The position numbers were made by a program, and so were the translations under genes. 64,000 bases of DNA from AG-12 sp035531535 (GTDB taxonomy: Bacteria > Chloroflexota > Dormibacteria > Aeolococcales > Bog-877), in contig DATKSV010000027.1 of the NCBI GenBank assembly GCA_035531535.1, positions 14,124 through 78,123 of the forward strand. The letters are read 5' to 3'. The notes under the pieces are model-generated. The model made no database searches, had not been told where the DNA came from, and saw nothing but the letters and a program-made list of their open reading frames with translations. Of the stretch, positions 7,680 through 17,135 are shown piece by piece (position 1 is the first letter of the stretch; each line of letters starts with the position of its first letter).

Positions 7680-8876
7680 ATGCTGCGGGCATCCCTGCTG
7701 GCGGTGGTGGTGGTCACCGGCTTCTTCGCCTACATCAACGGCGTCGAGTTGGCCTTCGTGGTGGTCTACGCGGCGGTCTTGGTCGGTCTGCTGGCACTCC
7801 TCTGGAGCTGGGCCACCGCGCGCCAACTCAGATTCACCCGCCAGGCCCCCGGGGGCATCCAGATGGTGGGGGAGACATTCGCCCAGCGTTTCACGTTGGG
7901 CAACGGCTCCCGGCTGCCAATATCCCTGCTGGAGGTGAGGGACCTGGCGGGGTTCCCAGGCCATCAGGGTTCTTGCGGCCTGTCCCTCAACGCCCGGCAG
8001 ACGATTAGCTGGGAGAGTGAGGTTAGGCTCTTGGCCAGGGGACGCTATGACCTGGGTCCCACCGAGGTGCGCCTGGCCGACCCCTTCGGGCTCTTCCCGC
8101 GCACCGTGCGGTTCGCTGCCCAGGGCACGGTGGTGGTCTACCCCGCCGTGTATCCAATGCCAGACCTGGCCTTCAGCGGCGCTCACGCCGGCCTCGACAG
8201 CGACTGGGGTGGACGGCCTCGTGATCTACCCCCGAGTGCGTCCGGCATCCGTGAGCACGATCCCTCCGACGGCATCAGCCGCATTCACTGGATCTCGACC
8301 GCTCGCAAGGGCCGCCTAATGAGCCGCACCTTCGACGCCGAGGAGGGCGCCGACCTCCTGGTGGTGCTGGACCTGCGCCGCGGCCTCCATCACGGCACCG
8401 CCCCGGAGAGCTCCCTGGAGTACGCCGTCACGATGGCGGCGTCCGTGGCCCATAGCGCCCTGCGCCACGGACGGGCTGTCGCCCTGCTGGCGACCGACCG
8501 CTTCCTCCTCAACATCCCCGCCAGCCGCGGTGAGCCGCAGCGGGAGTTGATCATGGAGACCCTGGCCCTGGCTCAAGCCGATGGCCAGGCGAAGCTGGCC
8601 GAGGTACTGCCTCGCCACCTTCAGGCCTGGCGGTCGCGGGGCAATGTGGTGCTGATCACTTCAGACCCCTCCGGCGAGTGGGTGGAGGCGATCGCCGCCG
8701 CCTCCCAGCCCGGACGGCGCGCGGTAGCCGTCTTCGTCGACGCGAGCAGCTTCGCTCCCCAGCCTGGGACTCTCCGGATCCCGGCCCAATGGCGGCTGAT
8801 CCTGGACATCTGGATGGTCCGGCAGGGGGACGACCTCGCTCGCCTGGACCCGATCGTGGGGCGCGCCGTTGTCTGA
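7680..8876 (+). CDS. DUF58 membrane protein
   Basis: A 398-residue protein with two N-terminal membrane segments (about residues 3-21 and 24-45). The DUF58 signature lies near residue 200: REHDPSDGISRIHW followed by STARKGRLMSRTF. The C-terminal half resembles a vWA-like fold (DLLVVLDLRRG), but a full MIDAS motif is not evident. The family works with MoxR ATPases; a cell-envelope role is inferred from the context. It overlaps the next start by 8 bases. Confidence 0.85.
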   Translation: MLRASLLAVVVVTGFFAYINGVELAFVVVYAAVLVGLLALLWSWATARQLRFTRQAPGGIQMVGETFAQRFTLGNGSRLPISLLEVRDLAGFPGHQGSCGLSLNARQTISWESEVRLLARGRYDLGPTEVRLADPFGLFPRTVRFAAQGTVVVYPAVYPMPDLAFSGAHAGLDSDWGGRPRDLPPSASGIREHDPSDGISRIHWISTARKGRLMSRTFDAEEGADLLVVLDLRRGLHHGTAPESSLEYAVTMAASVAHSALRHGRAVALLATDRFLLNIPASRGEPQRELIMETLALAQADGQAKLAEVLPRHLQAWRSRGNVVLITSDPSGEWVEAIAAASQPGRRAVAVFVDASSFAPQPGTLRIPAQWRLILDIWMVRQGDDLARLDPIVGRAVV

Positions 8877-11217
8877 GCTGGAATTGGCCCTCCTGATCCT
8901 GCTCACGCTGGGGTCGGCGGTGGCCGTCCTGCGGCCGCCATCTCAGCCATCGACCAGGGCCCGCGTCTGGAGCCCGGCACCGATGGCGACCGTGGGTCTG
9001 GCCACATTGCTGGGGCTGGCCTGTGCCGGTGTGATCGGGGTCACGTTGCTGGGTCCCCTGGGATGGGTGGGCTGCCTGGCCGGGTCGGCTGGCGTCCTGA
9101 TGGCGGCGGCCTCGGCTCGCGCCTTGCCCGGGCGGTGGTCGGGGCTAGCGGCCCTGGTGGCCGGCGGTCTGGTGGTTGCCGCGCTCCTCAGCGGCCAGGT
9201 GGCGGCAGCGCCAGTGGGCCTCAATCCGATCGTGGTCCTGGGTCGGGAACTGCGGGGGACCAACCAGAATTTCTCCCAGCCCCTGGCGTTGCTGATCGTC
9301 TGCTGGGCCAACGGCGCCTGGGTGGGCTGGTGGGCAATCCGCGAACGGGCGGCCGCGGTCGCCTCCGGTGCCCCCATGGTCCTGCTCATCGCCGACTTGG
9401 TCAACGTCCCCCCGGCGGTGCAGGGGGCACCCCTTTGGGCGGTCCTGGGAGCGGTGGTCTCGGGGTTGGCGCTGGTGGGCTGGACCCACCAGGAGACCCG
9501 CCTCTCCCGCTGGGCGCGTCAGGGAGTGCCCGTGGTCGGCATCGGTCCCGGCGGCAGCCTAGCGCTGGTGGTCGCCTGCGCGACCGGCCTGAGCGCCCTC
9601 GCCTTCATCATCCCACCCCTCAGCCGCGACAACATCAGCCAGCGGTTCTTCCACTCCGGCCCCCCGGTCCCGCCGACCGTCCTTCAGAGTGAGCGGGTCG
9701 CGACGGTATCGGGTTACTCCACGGCGGTTGTCCCCGGCGGCCCCATCCGTCAGGTGGAGACCCCTGTCCTCAGCTACACGACATCCGCTCCGGGCGGCAC
9801 CGTCTATCTCCAGGGGGCGGTTCTGACCAGGTTCAGCAACGGCAACTGGTACCAGCAGGCAACGTCCCCGCAGAGCCTCGGGCCAGGCCAGTTCCTCCCC
9901 TACAGCGAGCAACCCGACCAGGGCACCGTGGCGATCGCCGCCGGGCGCCGGGAGGTTTCGCTCCGGGTCACCTACATCAACTCGGGGGCCCAGGCGGTCG
10001 CCGACCTGCTCTATCCCGGCAGCCCACTGCAGACGCCCCAGGACCGGGGCCGTTACGTCGCCAACGGAGAGCTGAGCGGGCACCAGCTGCTGACGGTGGC
10101 CACAGTGGTGCCCAGGTCAGGTGTCTCGGCCGTGCTGCCGTCTTCCGAAAGCCTCACCACCTACGGCAGCATCTCGACCGCCACCCCGGCGGAGCTGGAG
10201 GCCGCCGGCACCAACTACCCTGCCTGGGTCGAGGCCGACACCTCGCTGCCGCCCGGGGGCAGCTTCCTGGCCGAGAACCAGCTGGCCGCGGACGCGGTGG
10301 CGATGGCGGGGGCGACCACCAACCCCTACCTGATGGCCGTGAACATTCAGAATGCCCTGAGGTCGAACGAGATCTACACCCTGAACCCACCCAAGGCGCC
10401 GGCCGGGGTGTGGCCCATCGTCTACTTCCTTGACCAGTCGCACCGGGGTTACTGCCAGTACTTCGCCTCCGCAATGGGAGCGATGCTGCGCACCCTGGGC
10501 ATCCCGTCTCGGCTGGTCACGGGATTCGGCCCCGGGCAGGAGGGGACACTTCCCAACGGGCAATTGCTGATCACTCAAGCCGACGCCCACACCTGGGTGC
10601 AGGTCTACTTCCCCGGTTACGGCTGGGCCAACTTCGAGCCGACTCCTGACGGCTTCTACCAGCCGACCGGCGCCGTCGCCAGCACGACGCCCAACCCAGC
10701 CCCGCCCGCCCACCTGCGGTCTCACCCGGGGGTGCGCTCGGTGGCTCCTTCAGGCAGGGCGCCAGGGGTGCTGCGGCTGCCTAGGAACCCGGGTCTGGGC
10801 TGGGTCCCGGCGCTACTGGTGGTGGCGCTGGTCCTGGCCATCGCAATCGGCTACGCCTGGACCCGGCGGGCGCGCACCCCAACCCAGATCCGCCTCCGTC
10901 TGGAGCTGCCGGTCCGGCTCAGCGGGGGCGGCGACCCCCATGCCCTGACCGTGCCCGAACTGGCGCTGATCTGCGCTCAGCTGGCCGCCCGGCCGCGGGA
11001 TCTGGGCCTGGGCCAAGCCTTCGCGCGTCTGGGGGCGGAGGTCGACCGGGTCGCCTTCGGACCGGGCGACTCGGGCCGCCCTTCGGACCTGGCCGGGGAA
11101 TGGCGACTGGTGCGGGACGGTTATCCTCGGTTGCTGTGGCGCGGCTGGCGGACGGGGCGCCGCCGACCTGCCAAGCAGCCGCTTTCGGCCGAGCGAGTCA
11201 CGCTGGTCAGAATCTGA
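8869..11217 (+). CDS. Membrane-bound transglutaminase-like protein
   Basis: A 782-residue protein with several N-terminal membrane segments over about residues 1-255, a long extracytoplasmic region, a transglutaminase core at about 500-600 and one C-terminal membrane segment near 645-665 with a cytoplasmic tail. The catalytic triad is visible: Cys in HRGYCQYFASAMGAMLR, His in ADAHTWVQVYFPGYGW and Asp in FEPTPDGF. This is the TgpA-like layout that ends MoxR-DUF58 operons. The start is TTG at 8869, overlapping the DUF58 stop. Substrate unknown; peptide or protein cross-linking or proteolysis outside the membrane is possible. Confidence 0.85.
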   Translation: MSELELALLILLTLGSAVAVLRPPSQPSTRARVWSPAPMATVGLATLLGLACAGVIGVTLLGPLGWVGCLAGSAGVLMAAASARALPGRWSGLAALVAGGLVVAALLSGQVAAAPVGLNPIVVLGRELRGTNQNFSQPLALLIVCWANGAWVGWWAIRERAAAVASGAPMVLLIADLVNVPPAVQGAPLWAVLGAVVSGLALVGWTHQETRLSRWARQGVPVVGIGPGGSLALVVACATGLSALAFIIPPLSRDNISQRFFHSGPPVPPTVLQSERVATVSGYSTAVVPGGPIRQVETPVLSYTTSAPGGTVYLQGAVLTRFSNGNWYQQATSPQSLGPGQFLPYSEQPDQGTVAIAAGRREVSLRVTYINSGAQAVADLLYPGSPLQTPQDRGRYVANGELSGHQLLTVATVVPRSGVSAVLPSSESLTTYGSISTATPAELEAAGTNYPAWVEADTSLPPGGSFLAENQLAADAVAMAGATTNPYLMAVNIQNALRSNEIYTLNPPKAPAGVWPIVYFLDQSHRGYCQYFASAMGAMLRTLGIPSRLVTGFGPGQEGTLPNGQLLITQADAHTWVQVYFPGYGWANFEPTPDGFYQPTGAVASTTPNPAPPAHLRSHPGVRSVAPSGRAPGVLRLPRNPGLGWVPALLVVALVLAIAIGYAWTRRARTPTQIRLRLELPVRLSGGGDPHALTVPELALICAQLAARPRDLGLGQAFARLGAEVDRVAFGPGDSGRPSDLAGEWRLVRDGYPRLLWRGWRTGRRRPAKQPLSAERVTLVRI

Positions 11218-11234
11218 TGAGCCAAGGAGATTGA

Positions 11235-11969
11235 TTGGACCTCGCCATCCTGGGCAGCGGCGCGGCTTTTTCGGCGACCGGCTTCAATGCCGGCTATCTG
11301 GTGGACGCCGGATTGCTGCTGGACTGCGGGGCTCCGGTCACCGGCTTGCTACCCAAGATGGGCCGCAGCGTGGCCGACCTGGAAACCCTGGTGATCTCCC
11401 ACCTTCACGGCGACCACGTCCTCAATCTGCCGATCCTGATCGCCACCAGGGTGGTCCAGTACCCCAACCTCCCGCGGCTGCGTCTGATTGGGCCGCGGGG
11501 CACCCAGGAGCACGTCGCCGACCTGGGAAGGCTCACCTTCGGGCCCGAGTTCTGGGACGACCTGGTGGCCGCGAACGGCCCCCTGATCGAGGAGTGGGAG
11601 GACGGCCGCAGTTCGAAGTTGGGCGGCTATCAGCTGACCGCCTATGAGGTGGTGCACTCAGAGCGGCTGCACTGCTTGGCCTTCAGCGTCGAAGCCCAGG
11701 GAGTCTCCCTCGGGTATTCCGGCGACACGGCGTATTGCGATGGGATCCGTCGCCTCGCCCGGTCGGTCCAGTACCTCCTCTGCGAGTGCACCGGCTGGTC
11801 GGCTCCGGCCCCGATCCACCTCTGGCGAGATGAGGTGGAGGAGCTGATGAGGGAAGCTCCCAGCACTCGCTTCATCCTGACTCACCTGGGGGAGCGCCGG
11901 CCCGTGCCAGGAGCTCTTTTGGCCTCAGATGGGCTGCGGCTGACGCTCAGGCCGGGCGCGCGGGACTGA
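11235..11969 (+). CDS. Metallo-beta-lactamase-fold hydrolase, RNase Z-like
   Basis: The 244-residue product has the zinc motif SHLHGDHVLNLP, a downstream SGDTAY Asp and a final HLGER His, as in the RNase Z/arylsulfatase-like branch. It begins MDLAILGSGAAFSATGFNAGYLV. A TTG at 11235 follows AAGGAGA by four bases. It lacks the long exosite arm of true RNase Z, so tRNA 3' processing cannot be assumed. It follows the transglutaminase by 17 bp. Its last 23 bases overlap the convergent thiO-like gene. Confidence 0.75.
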   Translation: MDLAILGSGAAFSATGFNAGYLVDAGLLLDCGAPVTGLLPKMGRSVADLETLVISHLHGDHVLNLPILIATRVVQYPNLPRLRLIGPRGTQEHVADLGRLTFGPEFWDDLVAANGPLIEEWEDGRSSKLGGYQLTAYEVVHSERLHCLAFSVEAQGVSLGYSGDTAYCDGIRRLARSVQYLLCECTGWSAPAPIHLWRDEVEELMREAPSTRFILTHLGERRPVPGALLASDGLRLTLRPGARD

Positions 11970-13092
11970 AGGGGGCCAGCTCCGGGGGATCCTCTCCCGC
12001 CAGCACCGCCCTGGTGATCAGCTCGGCCGTGATCGGCGCCAGCAGGACTCCGTTGCGATGGTGACCGGTCGCCAAAAGAACCCTGGGGCTGGCCGGGGAC
12101 CTTCCCAGCAGCGGGCCTCCCCGGGCGAACGGACGCAGCCCGGCCCAGCTGCCCGCGAACCGCGCCGGCGCCAGGGCCGGCAGCAGCCGGCGGGCCGTGG
12201 CGGCAACTTGGAGCACGCCCTCCAGGGTGGTCCAGGACTGAAAGCCCACCCGCTCCTCGGTGGCCCCGGCCAGCACCAGTCCAGATCGCTTCTGGAGCAG
12301 ATAGCCGTGATCCCCGAAAACGATGCGCGGCAGCACCATCCCCCCCGGAGAGATCGCCAGCATCTGCCCGCGGACCGGCTCCATCGCCACCTCCACGCCC
12401 ACCTCCTGGAGCAGAGGTGGACTCCAGGTACCGGTCGCCAAGATCAGGTAGTCGGCGGAGAGGTCGCGCCTCTGCTGGCCGCCCACATGCACCACCGGGC
12501 GAGCGCCCTCGGCGGCGACGCCATCGACCGGGGCCGACGTCTCTATCCTGACGCCGAGCCGGATGCAGGCGCCCAGCAGGGCCTCCAGGACCCGGTGGCT
12601 GTGGACGTGGCCCTCGTTCGGATAGACCAGGCCAGCCACCACGTCCGGCCCCAGACCTCGCACCTCCAGCCGAAGTTGGTCGAGGCTGAGCAGCTCGGAA
12701 ACCTCGATTCCCTGGGTCAGCTGCCAGGCTCGCTTCACCTCCAGGTCAATCGCGGACTCGGCGCTGGTTGTCACTCTGAGAAGGCCACCCAACTCCAGTT
12801 CACAGTCGACCTCCGACTCCTCCTGAAGTCGCGCTGACCACTCTGGCCAGAGTTTGGAACTGCTCCGGCAGAGGTCGAAGAACGGGCCCGGGGACCCAGC
12901 CTCAACCCCGGCGGCGAGCATCCCAGCGGCCGCGGAGGACGTGCCGCGCCCACATTCCGGATCGCGCTCGAGCACGGTCACGCCCAACCCCGCCCGCGCC
13001 AGGGAGAGCGCCACCGAGAGCCCGATCACGCCGGCGCCGACGACAACGCACTCGCCCGCAGAGCGCCCTGGGGTCGGACGGGACTCACTCAT
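11947..13092 (-). CDS. thiO: FAD-dependent glycine/D-amino-acid oxidase, ThiO-like
   Basis: A 381-residue DAO-family oxidase. The N-terminal dinucleotide site is VVGAGVIGLSVALSLARAG with the ribose-binding Glu in TVLERD; MEPVRGQML and the C-terminal GHHRNGVLLAP segment are typical of ThiO, which makes iminoglycine for the thiamine thiazole ring. The start ATG at 13092 has GGAGG seven bases upstream; a longer open frame extends upstream without a better signal. No other thiamine gene is nearby, so another amine substrate remains possible. Confidence 0.75.
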   Translation of the reverse strand: MSESRPTPGRSAGECVVVGAGVIGLSVALSLARAGLGVTVLERDPECGRGTSSAAAGMLAAGVEAGSPGPFFDLCRSSSKLWPEWSARLQEESEVDCELELGGLLRVTTSAESAIDLEVKRAWQLTQGIEVSELLSLDQLRLEVRGLGPDVVAGLVYPNEGHVHSHRVLEALLGACIRLGVRIETSAPVDGVAAEGARPVVHVGGQQRRDLSADYLILATGTWSPPLLQEVGVEVAMEPVRGQMLAISPGGMVLPRIVFGDHGYLLQKRSGLVLAGATEERVGFQSWTTLEGVLQVAATARRLLPALAPARFAGSWAGLRPFARGGPLLGRSPASPRVLLATGHHRNGVLLAPITAELITRAVLAGEDPPELAPFSPARPA

Positions 13093-13258
13093 CGAGCGTC
13101 CTCCGCCCGGGCCCAGCTGCCGGTTCTTGCCGGCGAGTGGCCAGTCCCGGTCGGCCCGAGCCGGGCCCGCAGGACCGCTCGCCATCGGCGGGCGAGCGAC
13201 GACGGCTGATGATCACAGCTCCGAGGATAGAGAGTTCCATGCCCGCCCACGCCCGGGG

Positions 13259-14524
13259 TCAGCTCCGCAGCACCCGGCGCCACGAGGGGGGCCCAGTGAC
13301 CAGGCCTTCGAAGACGAGATTCTCCGCCCCCAAGAAGCCGGCCAGATCCTGGAGCGCCCGGCGGGTCGCGGTGGCGACGCCGCCCGCTGGCTTGCCAGGC
13401 TCGGCGTGGATGGCCGTCACGACCAGGCAGCGCCTTCCGCGATCAAGGCGACAGTCAAGCCGGCCCACCAGGGAATCGCCGTGGAGGATGGGGAGAACGT
13501 AATACCCGTACCGCCGCTTCGGCTTGGGAACGTAGACCTCCATTCGGTAACGGAAGCCGAACAGCAACTCGGTGCGGCCACGGTCGATGATCAGGTTGTC
13601 GAAGGGTGACAGCAGGGTGGTTCGGCCGGGCCATTCCGCTTCCCGGCAGCCATCCCAGCGGGCCAGTGCCGAGGTGGAGGCGAACCAACGACCCGGGATC
13701 GGGCCGTCGGCGCCGGTGACGATCACCTCGTGGGCCCGGCGCTTCCGCACCAACAGCTCCAGCGAAGCCGCCGGGCCGCCTGCCCCCCTGAAGAAGTGGA
13801 AGCCGACCTGATCGACGGTGGCTACGCCCAGGGCGTCGAGGGTCCTCTGCGTCAGTGCCGCCAGCGCGGACTGGGCGCTCACGGCGGGCTCGGCCACCAG
13901 GTCTGGCAGCCACCTCTCGGCCAGGTCCCAGATTCGCCCCCTCCCGTCCCGACCGGCCACCATCAGCCGGCCCTGGAGCCACAGATGCTCCAGCATTCTC
14001 TGATGGTCGCCGCCGCCACTCCACGCGACGCGCTCCCTCACCGAGCCACGCACCTTGGCGAAGGCGCTGCCAGGGAGGGGCCCGTCCCGACCCAGCCGAG
14101 TGAGAATCTCGCGTCCCAGCCGGCGGTTGGCCGCTACCCAGTCCGCCTGGCGCCGATCCCCAGGGCTCTGCCAGCGGCCATACCGGCGCATCCGCCAGCG
14201 ATGGAGTCGAAAGTCCTGGGTGGGCACAATCGCGGCAGCGTGAGACCAGTACTCGAAGAGGCTCCGGTCCAGCCAGAGGGCGTCCTCCAAGGCTTGCGCG
14301 GGGTGGCTTCCAAGCCGGCTCCAAAGCACCAGCTGGTGGCTGGGGCAGACCACCGCCAGCGGGTCGCGCTGCAGGTACCCAAGGCGCTGTACCAGCTCCA
14401 CCACGCCGGCCGCTGGAGAGAGTGCGTCCGCAAACACCGCGGGCCTGGCCCCCAGGCCCTGGCTGTCAAGGGCCATCCGCCGCGCATGCTCCAAGCCTAT
14501 CCGGGGGAGCGCCCCACCACTCAT
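13259..14524 (-). CDS. YcaQ/AlkX-type winged-helix DNA glycosylase
   Basis: A 421-residue member of the HTH_42 (DUF1006) family, whose members excise bulky or cross-linked alkyl bases. The catalytic region LQRDPLAVVCPSHQLVLWSR carries Q-x-D, the form seen in YcaQ/AlkX rather than the Q-x-Q of AlkZ. FEYWSHAAAIVP and the late LLSPFDNLIIDR block are also family hallmarks. It follows the CHAD gene by 36 bp on the same strand. No secondary-metabolite cluster is present, which favours a general repair role. Confidence 0.8.
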   Translation of the reverse strand: MSGGALPRIGLEHARRMALDSQGLGARPAVFADALSPAAGVVELVQRLGYLQRDPLAVVCPSHQLVLWSRLGSHPAQALEDALWLDRSLFEYWSHAAAIVPTQDFRLHRWRMRRYGRWQSPGDRRQADWVAANRRLGREILTRLGRDGPLPGSAFAKVRGSVRERVAWSGGGDHQRMLEHLWLQGRLMVAGRDGRGRIWDLAERWLPDLVAEPAVSAQSALAALTQRTLDALGVATVDQVGFHFFRGAGGPAASLELLVRKRRAHEVIVTGADGPIPGRWFASTSALARWDGCREAEWPGRTTLLSPFDNLIIDRGRTELLFGFRYRMEVYVPKPKRRYGYYVLPILHGDSLVGRLDCRLDRGRRCLVVTAIHAEPGKPAGGVATATRRALQDLAGFLGAENLVFEGLVTGPPSWRRVLRS

Positions 14525-14560
14525 GTCGGCGCTGGGTGGTCGGGGTCGCCGGCCACCACC

Positions 14561-15508
14561 TCAGCCGAGGCAGGCACGCTCAGCCGTGCGCCACCACCCG
14601 CTGGTGTCCAGGCGGGACAGCTCCAGCTCGGCCGCCTCCTGGGCGGACTCCTGCTCCAGCTCCACTCGCACCACCAAGCGGCGAAGTGCCGGGCGCAGTT
14701 CCCGCTGCTGCTGCTTGGCGGCCCGGTCGATCCAATCCACCAGCACCGAGAGGTCGTGGAAGCGACCCAGGAGACGCTGCAACCGGCGCAGCTCCTGGAG
14801 CACCACCTGGTGTTCGGGCGGCAGAGCCGGCGCGAAGAGCTCAAGTCGGTAGCGCAGCCGTCGGGTGCGCACCCGACGCTGATGGAGTCCGGCGGAATCA
14901 CCCTGGCCCCGGCTGGCCTTGCGAAAGTGACGCCGCAGTTGGACCGCCGCCAGATCCTTTCCCGGGACCGGCCCGGGCAGTGGCTGGGACATGGGGGGGA
15001 CTCGAGCCAGCCGGCGCAGTCGCGAAAGGTTGGGACCGCCCACCATCTCCCGGTGGCGCCAGGACATCTCCTCGGCGGCGGCATCGGCGAGCCAGCGTCG
15101 CGCCTCCGCCTCCAGCCCGCGCAGCCCCGGACGCAGCTCGGCCTCGCGCCCAGCCACTACCCCCCGGCCGAAGCCGGCCGAGGCCAGCGGGTCATCGCTG
15201 CGGTCCCGCGAGACAGCGACCGGTCCCAGCACCTCCCCCAGGAGCTCCAGGCGCACCTGGGCGTCACGCAGGGGGCCCAGGGCCCGTTCCACGGCGCGCA
15301 AGCGACGGCCCCGCCGCCGTGATCGCGGCGCCAGACAGCTGTCAAAGCCTCGCTCGGCCTCGCGCAGACGCCGCAACGCCACCCGAGTGTCGTGGACGGC
15401 CTCGAAGTCGCTGGCGAGGGGCAGCCGGGCCGCGGCCCACTGCAAGGTCTCGGCCCGCTCGGTCAGGCCGGCTCGGGCGAGATCAACTACCGAGAGCGAC
15501 TCAGACAC
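14561..15508 (-). CDS. CHAD-domain protein
   Basis: A 315-residue all-helical CHAD protein. The family binds inorganic polyphosphate through conserved His and basic residues. Visible pieces are FEAVHDTRVALRRLREAER near the N-terminus and LHQRRVRTRRLRYRLELF in the second half, the two repeated halves of CHAD. It begins with GTG and overlaps the upstream Ppx/GppA stop by 8 bases, so the two are likely translated together. The neighbourhood supports a polyphosphate role. Confidence 0.85.
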   Translation of the reverse strand: MSESLSVVDLARAGLTERAETLQWAAARLPLASDFEAVHDTRVALRRLREAERGFDSCLAPRSRRRGRRLRAVERALGPLRDAQVRLELLGEVLGPVAVSRDRSDDPLASAGFGRGVVAGREAELRPGLRGLEAEARRWLADAAAEEMSWRHREMVGGPNLSRLRRLARVPPMSQPLPGPVPGKDLAAVQLRRHFRKASRGQGDSAGLHQRRVRTRRLRYRLELFAPALPPEHQVVLQELRRLQRLLGRFHDLSVLVDWIDRAAKQQQRELRPALRRLVVRVELEQESAQEAAELELSRLDTSGWWRTAERACLG

Positions 15509-16556
15509 CCGCGGTCACCAGATCTGGGGATTGGGGCGCGGCGGAAAAGTCCGCGGGCCGCCACCAATCCGGGCCCCGGCGGGCCAGGGCGGCAATCATG
15601 CCGTCCCGAAGGCCGCGCTCAGAAGCCCGCAGCTTGGACAGATGGAGCAGGTCCATCAGCTGGGCGAGGATCAGCGCTCCCCCTCGACACAGGCGCACCC
15701 GCTCCAGGTCCATGCCCAGCTTTTGGGCAAGGGCGGCAACCGGGACCTGGCGAAAGATCTCGATGACTTCCTCCACGTCGCGGGGGCGCAGCACTGCCCC
15801 CTTGCCCCGGCCCAGCAGACGCGGCAAGTTGGTGATGGTGCCACCAGTTCCCAGGACAGTGGTCCCCCGGGGGGGCGGCACCAGGTCGGGGATCAGCTCG
15901 GCAACCCGACGTTCCATCGCCCGCCACTCGTCAGGGGTGGGGGGGTCGGAGGCGGCCAGGGTGGTGATCATGCCGGAACCTAGAGGCAGCGAATAGTCCG
16001 CGCAGGCCTCGTGGGCGCGGCCCAACGCCACCTGCGCCGAGGCGCCCCCAATGTCCAGCACCAAGGCGGCGCTCCCGGCGCGCAGGCTCAAGGTGGCCCC
16101 GTCGAACGCCAGCTGGGCCTCCACTTGCGGGGGCAGGATCCTGACAGTGTCCAACCCGGCTCGAGAGGCCAGCACGTCCGCCACCAGCGGCCCATTGGTG
16201 GCCGAGCGCAGGGCCTGAGTGGCTCCCACTGCGAACGCGCGGGCGCCCCTGTCCCTGGCCTCGGACACCTGGGCTGCCAGGGTGGAAGCGGCCAGCTCCA
16301 AACGGTCTGGCCCGATCGAGCCGTGGGTGGCGACGTCAAGGCCAAGCTGGACGAACTCACGGCGCCGGAAGAGCTGCCGGGGGGCGCCCGTCTCGGTGCA
16401 GCTGGCGAGCAGGAGATGGATGGTGTTGCTGCCCACATCCACGGCCGCGAACCGGTCCGGCTTGGCCAACTCGGTCAGCCCACAGCGCTGGCGCAGGAGC
16501 TGGCCCGGGCTCGTAAACGCATAGGCGTAGTTTGCGCCCGGGGCCAGCGCCGCCAC
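15501..16556 (-). CDS. Ppx/GppA-family exopolyphosphatase or pppGpp phosphohydrolase
   Basis: About 351 residues of the ASKHA-fold Ppx/GppA family, which removes terminal phosphate from polyphosphate or pppGpp. Visible are FAAVDVGSNTIHLLLA (phosphate 1 loop), LVLDIGGASAQVALG (phosphate 2 loop) and VLGTGGTITNLPRLL. It lacks the C-terminal HD-like extension of long Ppx proteins, as many short homologues do. The start is uncertain: GTG at 16556 is used here; a TTG nearer the first motif is possible. It is divergent from sixA and coupled to the CHAD gene. Confidence 0.85.
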   Translation of the reverse strand: MAALAPGANYAYAFTSPGQLLRQRCGLTELAKPDRFAAVDVGSNTIHLLLASCTETGAPRQLFRRREFVQLGLDVATHGSIGPDRLELAASTLAAQVSEARDRGARAFAVGATQALRSATNGPLVADVLASRAGLDTVRILPPQVEAQLAFDGATLSLRAGSAALVLDIGGASAQVALGRAHEACADYSLPLGSGMITTLAASDPPTPDEWRAMERRVAELIPDLVPPPRGTTVLGTGGTITNLPRLLGRGKGAVLRPRDVEEVIEIFRQVPVAALAQKLGMDLERVRLCRGGALILAQLMDLLHLSKLRASERGLRDGMIAALARRGPDWWRPADFSAAPQSPDLVTAGV

Positions 16557-16610
16557 CAGTCCCCAGGCGTCTGGCGGCCGGGGCGGAGGGGAGGATCCGG
16601 CCCGGGAACT

Positions 16611-16616
16611 TATAAT
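16611..16616 (+). promoter_or_regulatory. -10 box of sixA
   Basis: A perfect TATAAT lies 12 bases before the GTG of sixA, so the transcript would have a leader of only about five bases. No good -35 is visible, and the region between the divergent genes is short. Confidence 0.5.
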
Positions 16617-16628
16617 CCAACTTGAGAA

Positions 16629-17135
16629 GTGCAAAGCCTGTACCTGGTGCGGCATGCCGTGGCAGCAGACCAGGGTTCCTGGTCGCAACCCGACGCGTCG
16701 CGGCCCCTGACCGAGTTCGGATGGCAGCAGGCCCTCGCCCTCGCCCAGGTGCTGGGCCGGGTCCGCGTCGAGGCATTCAGGGCAAGCCCCACCGTGCGCT
16801 GCCAGGACACCCTGGTGCCGGCGGCGCACACGACCGGGCTGGCGGTCGAGGATGACCCCCTGCTCTTCGAAGGGGCCCAACCGACCGGCCCCGAAGAGGC
16901 GGGGCAGATGCTCCGGCGTCTGATCGAGTCGTACTTCACAGCTGGGGTCCAGGTCGCCGCCGCCTGCAGCCATGGCAACGTCCTGCTCCCCCTGCTGGAG
17001 GCAGCCTCACCGGGAGCTGGCGCGCGCTGCCCGAAAGGCGGCCTTTGGAAACTGGAAATCGACGGCAGCGCCCTCCGCTCGGTCAGCTTCGTCGGCAGGC
17101 TGGTGCCGGCCACCAGCAAGTGGGAGGCGCGATGA
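16629..17135 (+). CDS. sixA: SixA-type phosphohistidine phosphatase
   Basis: A 168-residue histidine-phosphatase-superfamily protein. The catalytic motif is LYLVRHAVA at the N-terminus, followed by the phosphate-pocket Arg in FRASPTVRCQDT and the second His in AACSHGNVLLPLL. SixA acts on phosphohistidine of signalling proteins; a small polyphosphate-related phosphatase is an alternative. Being first in an operon with a histidine kinase and PhoU fits a signalling role. It overlaps the kinase start by ATGA. Confidence 0.8.
   Translation: MQSLYLVRHAVAADQGSWSQPDASRPLTEFGWQQALALAQVLGRVRVEAFRASPTVRCQDTLVPAAHTTGLAVEDDPLLFEGAQPTGPEEAGQMLRRLIESYFTAGVQVAAACSHGNVLLPLLEAASPGAGARCPKGGLWKLEIDGSALRSVSFVGRLVPATSKWEAR

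Noticed and set aside
13730..15322. 530-codon plus-strand frame over the YcaQ and CHAD genes
   Set aside because: No motif, biased shadow composition, and it crosses the boundary of two well-supported minus-strand genes.
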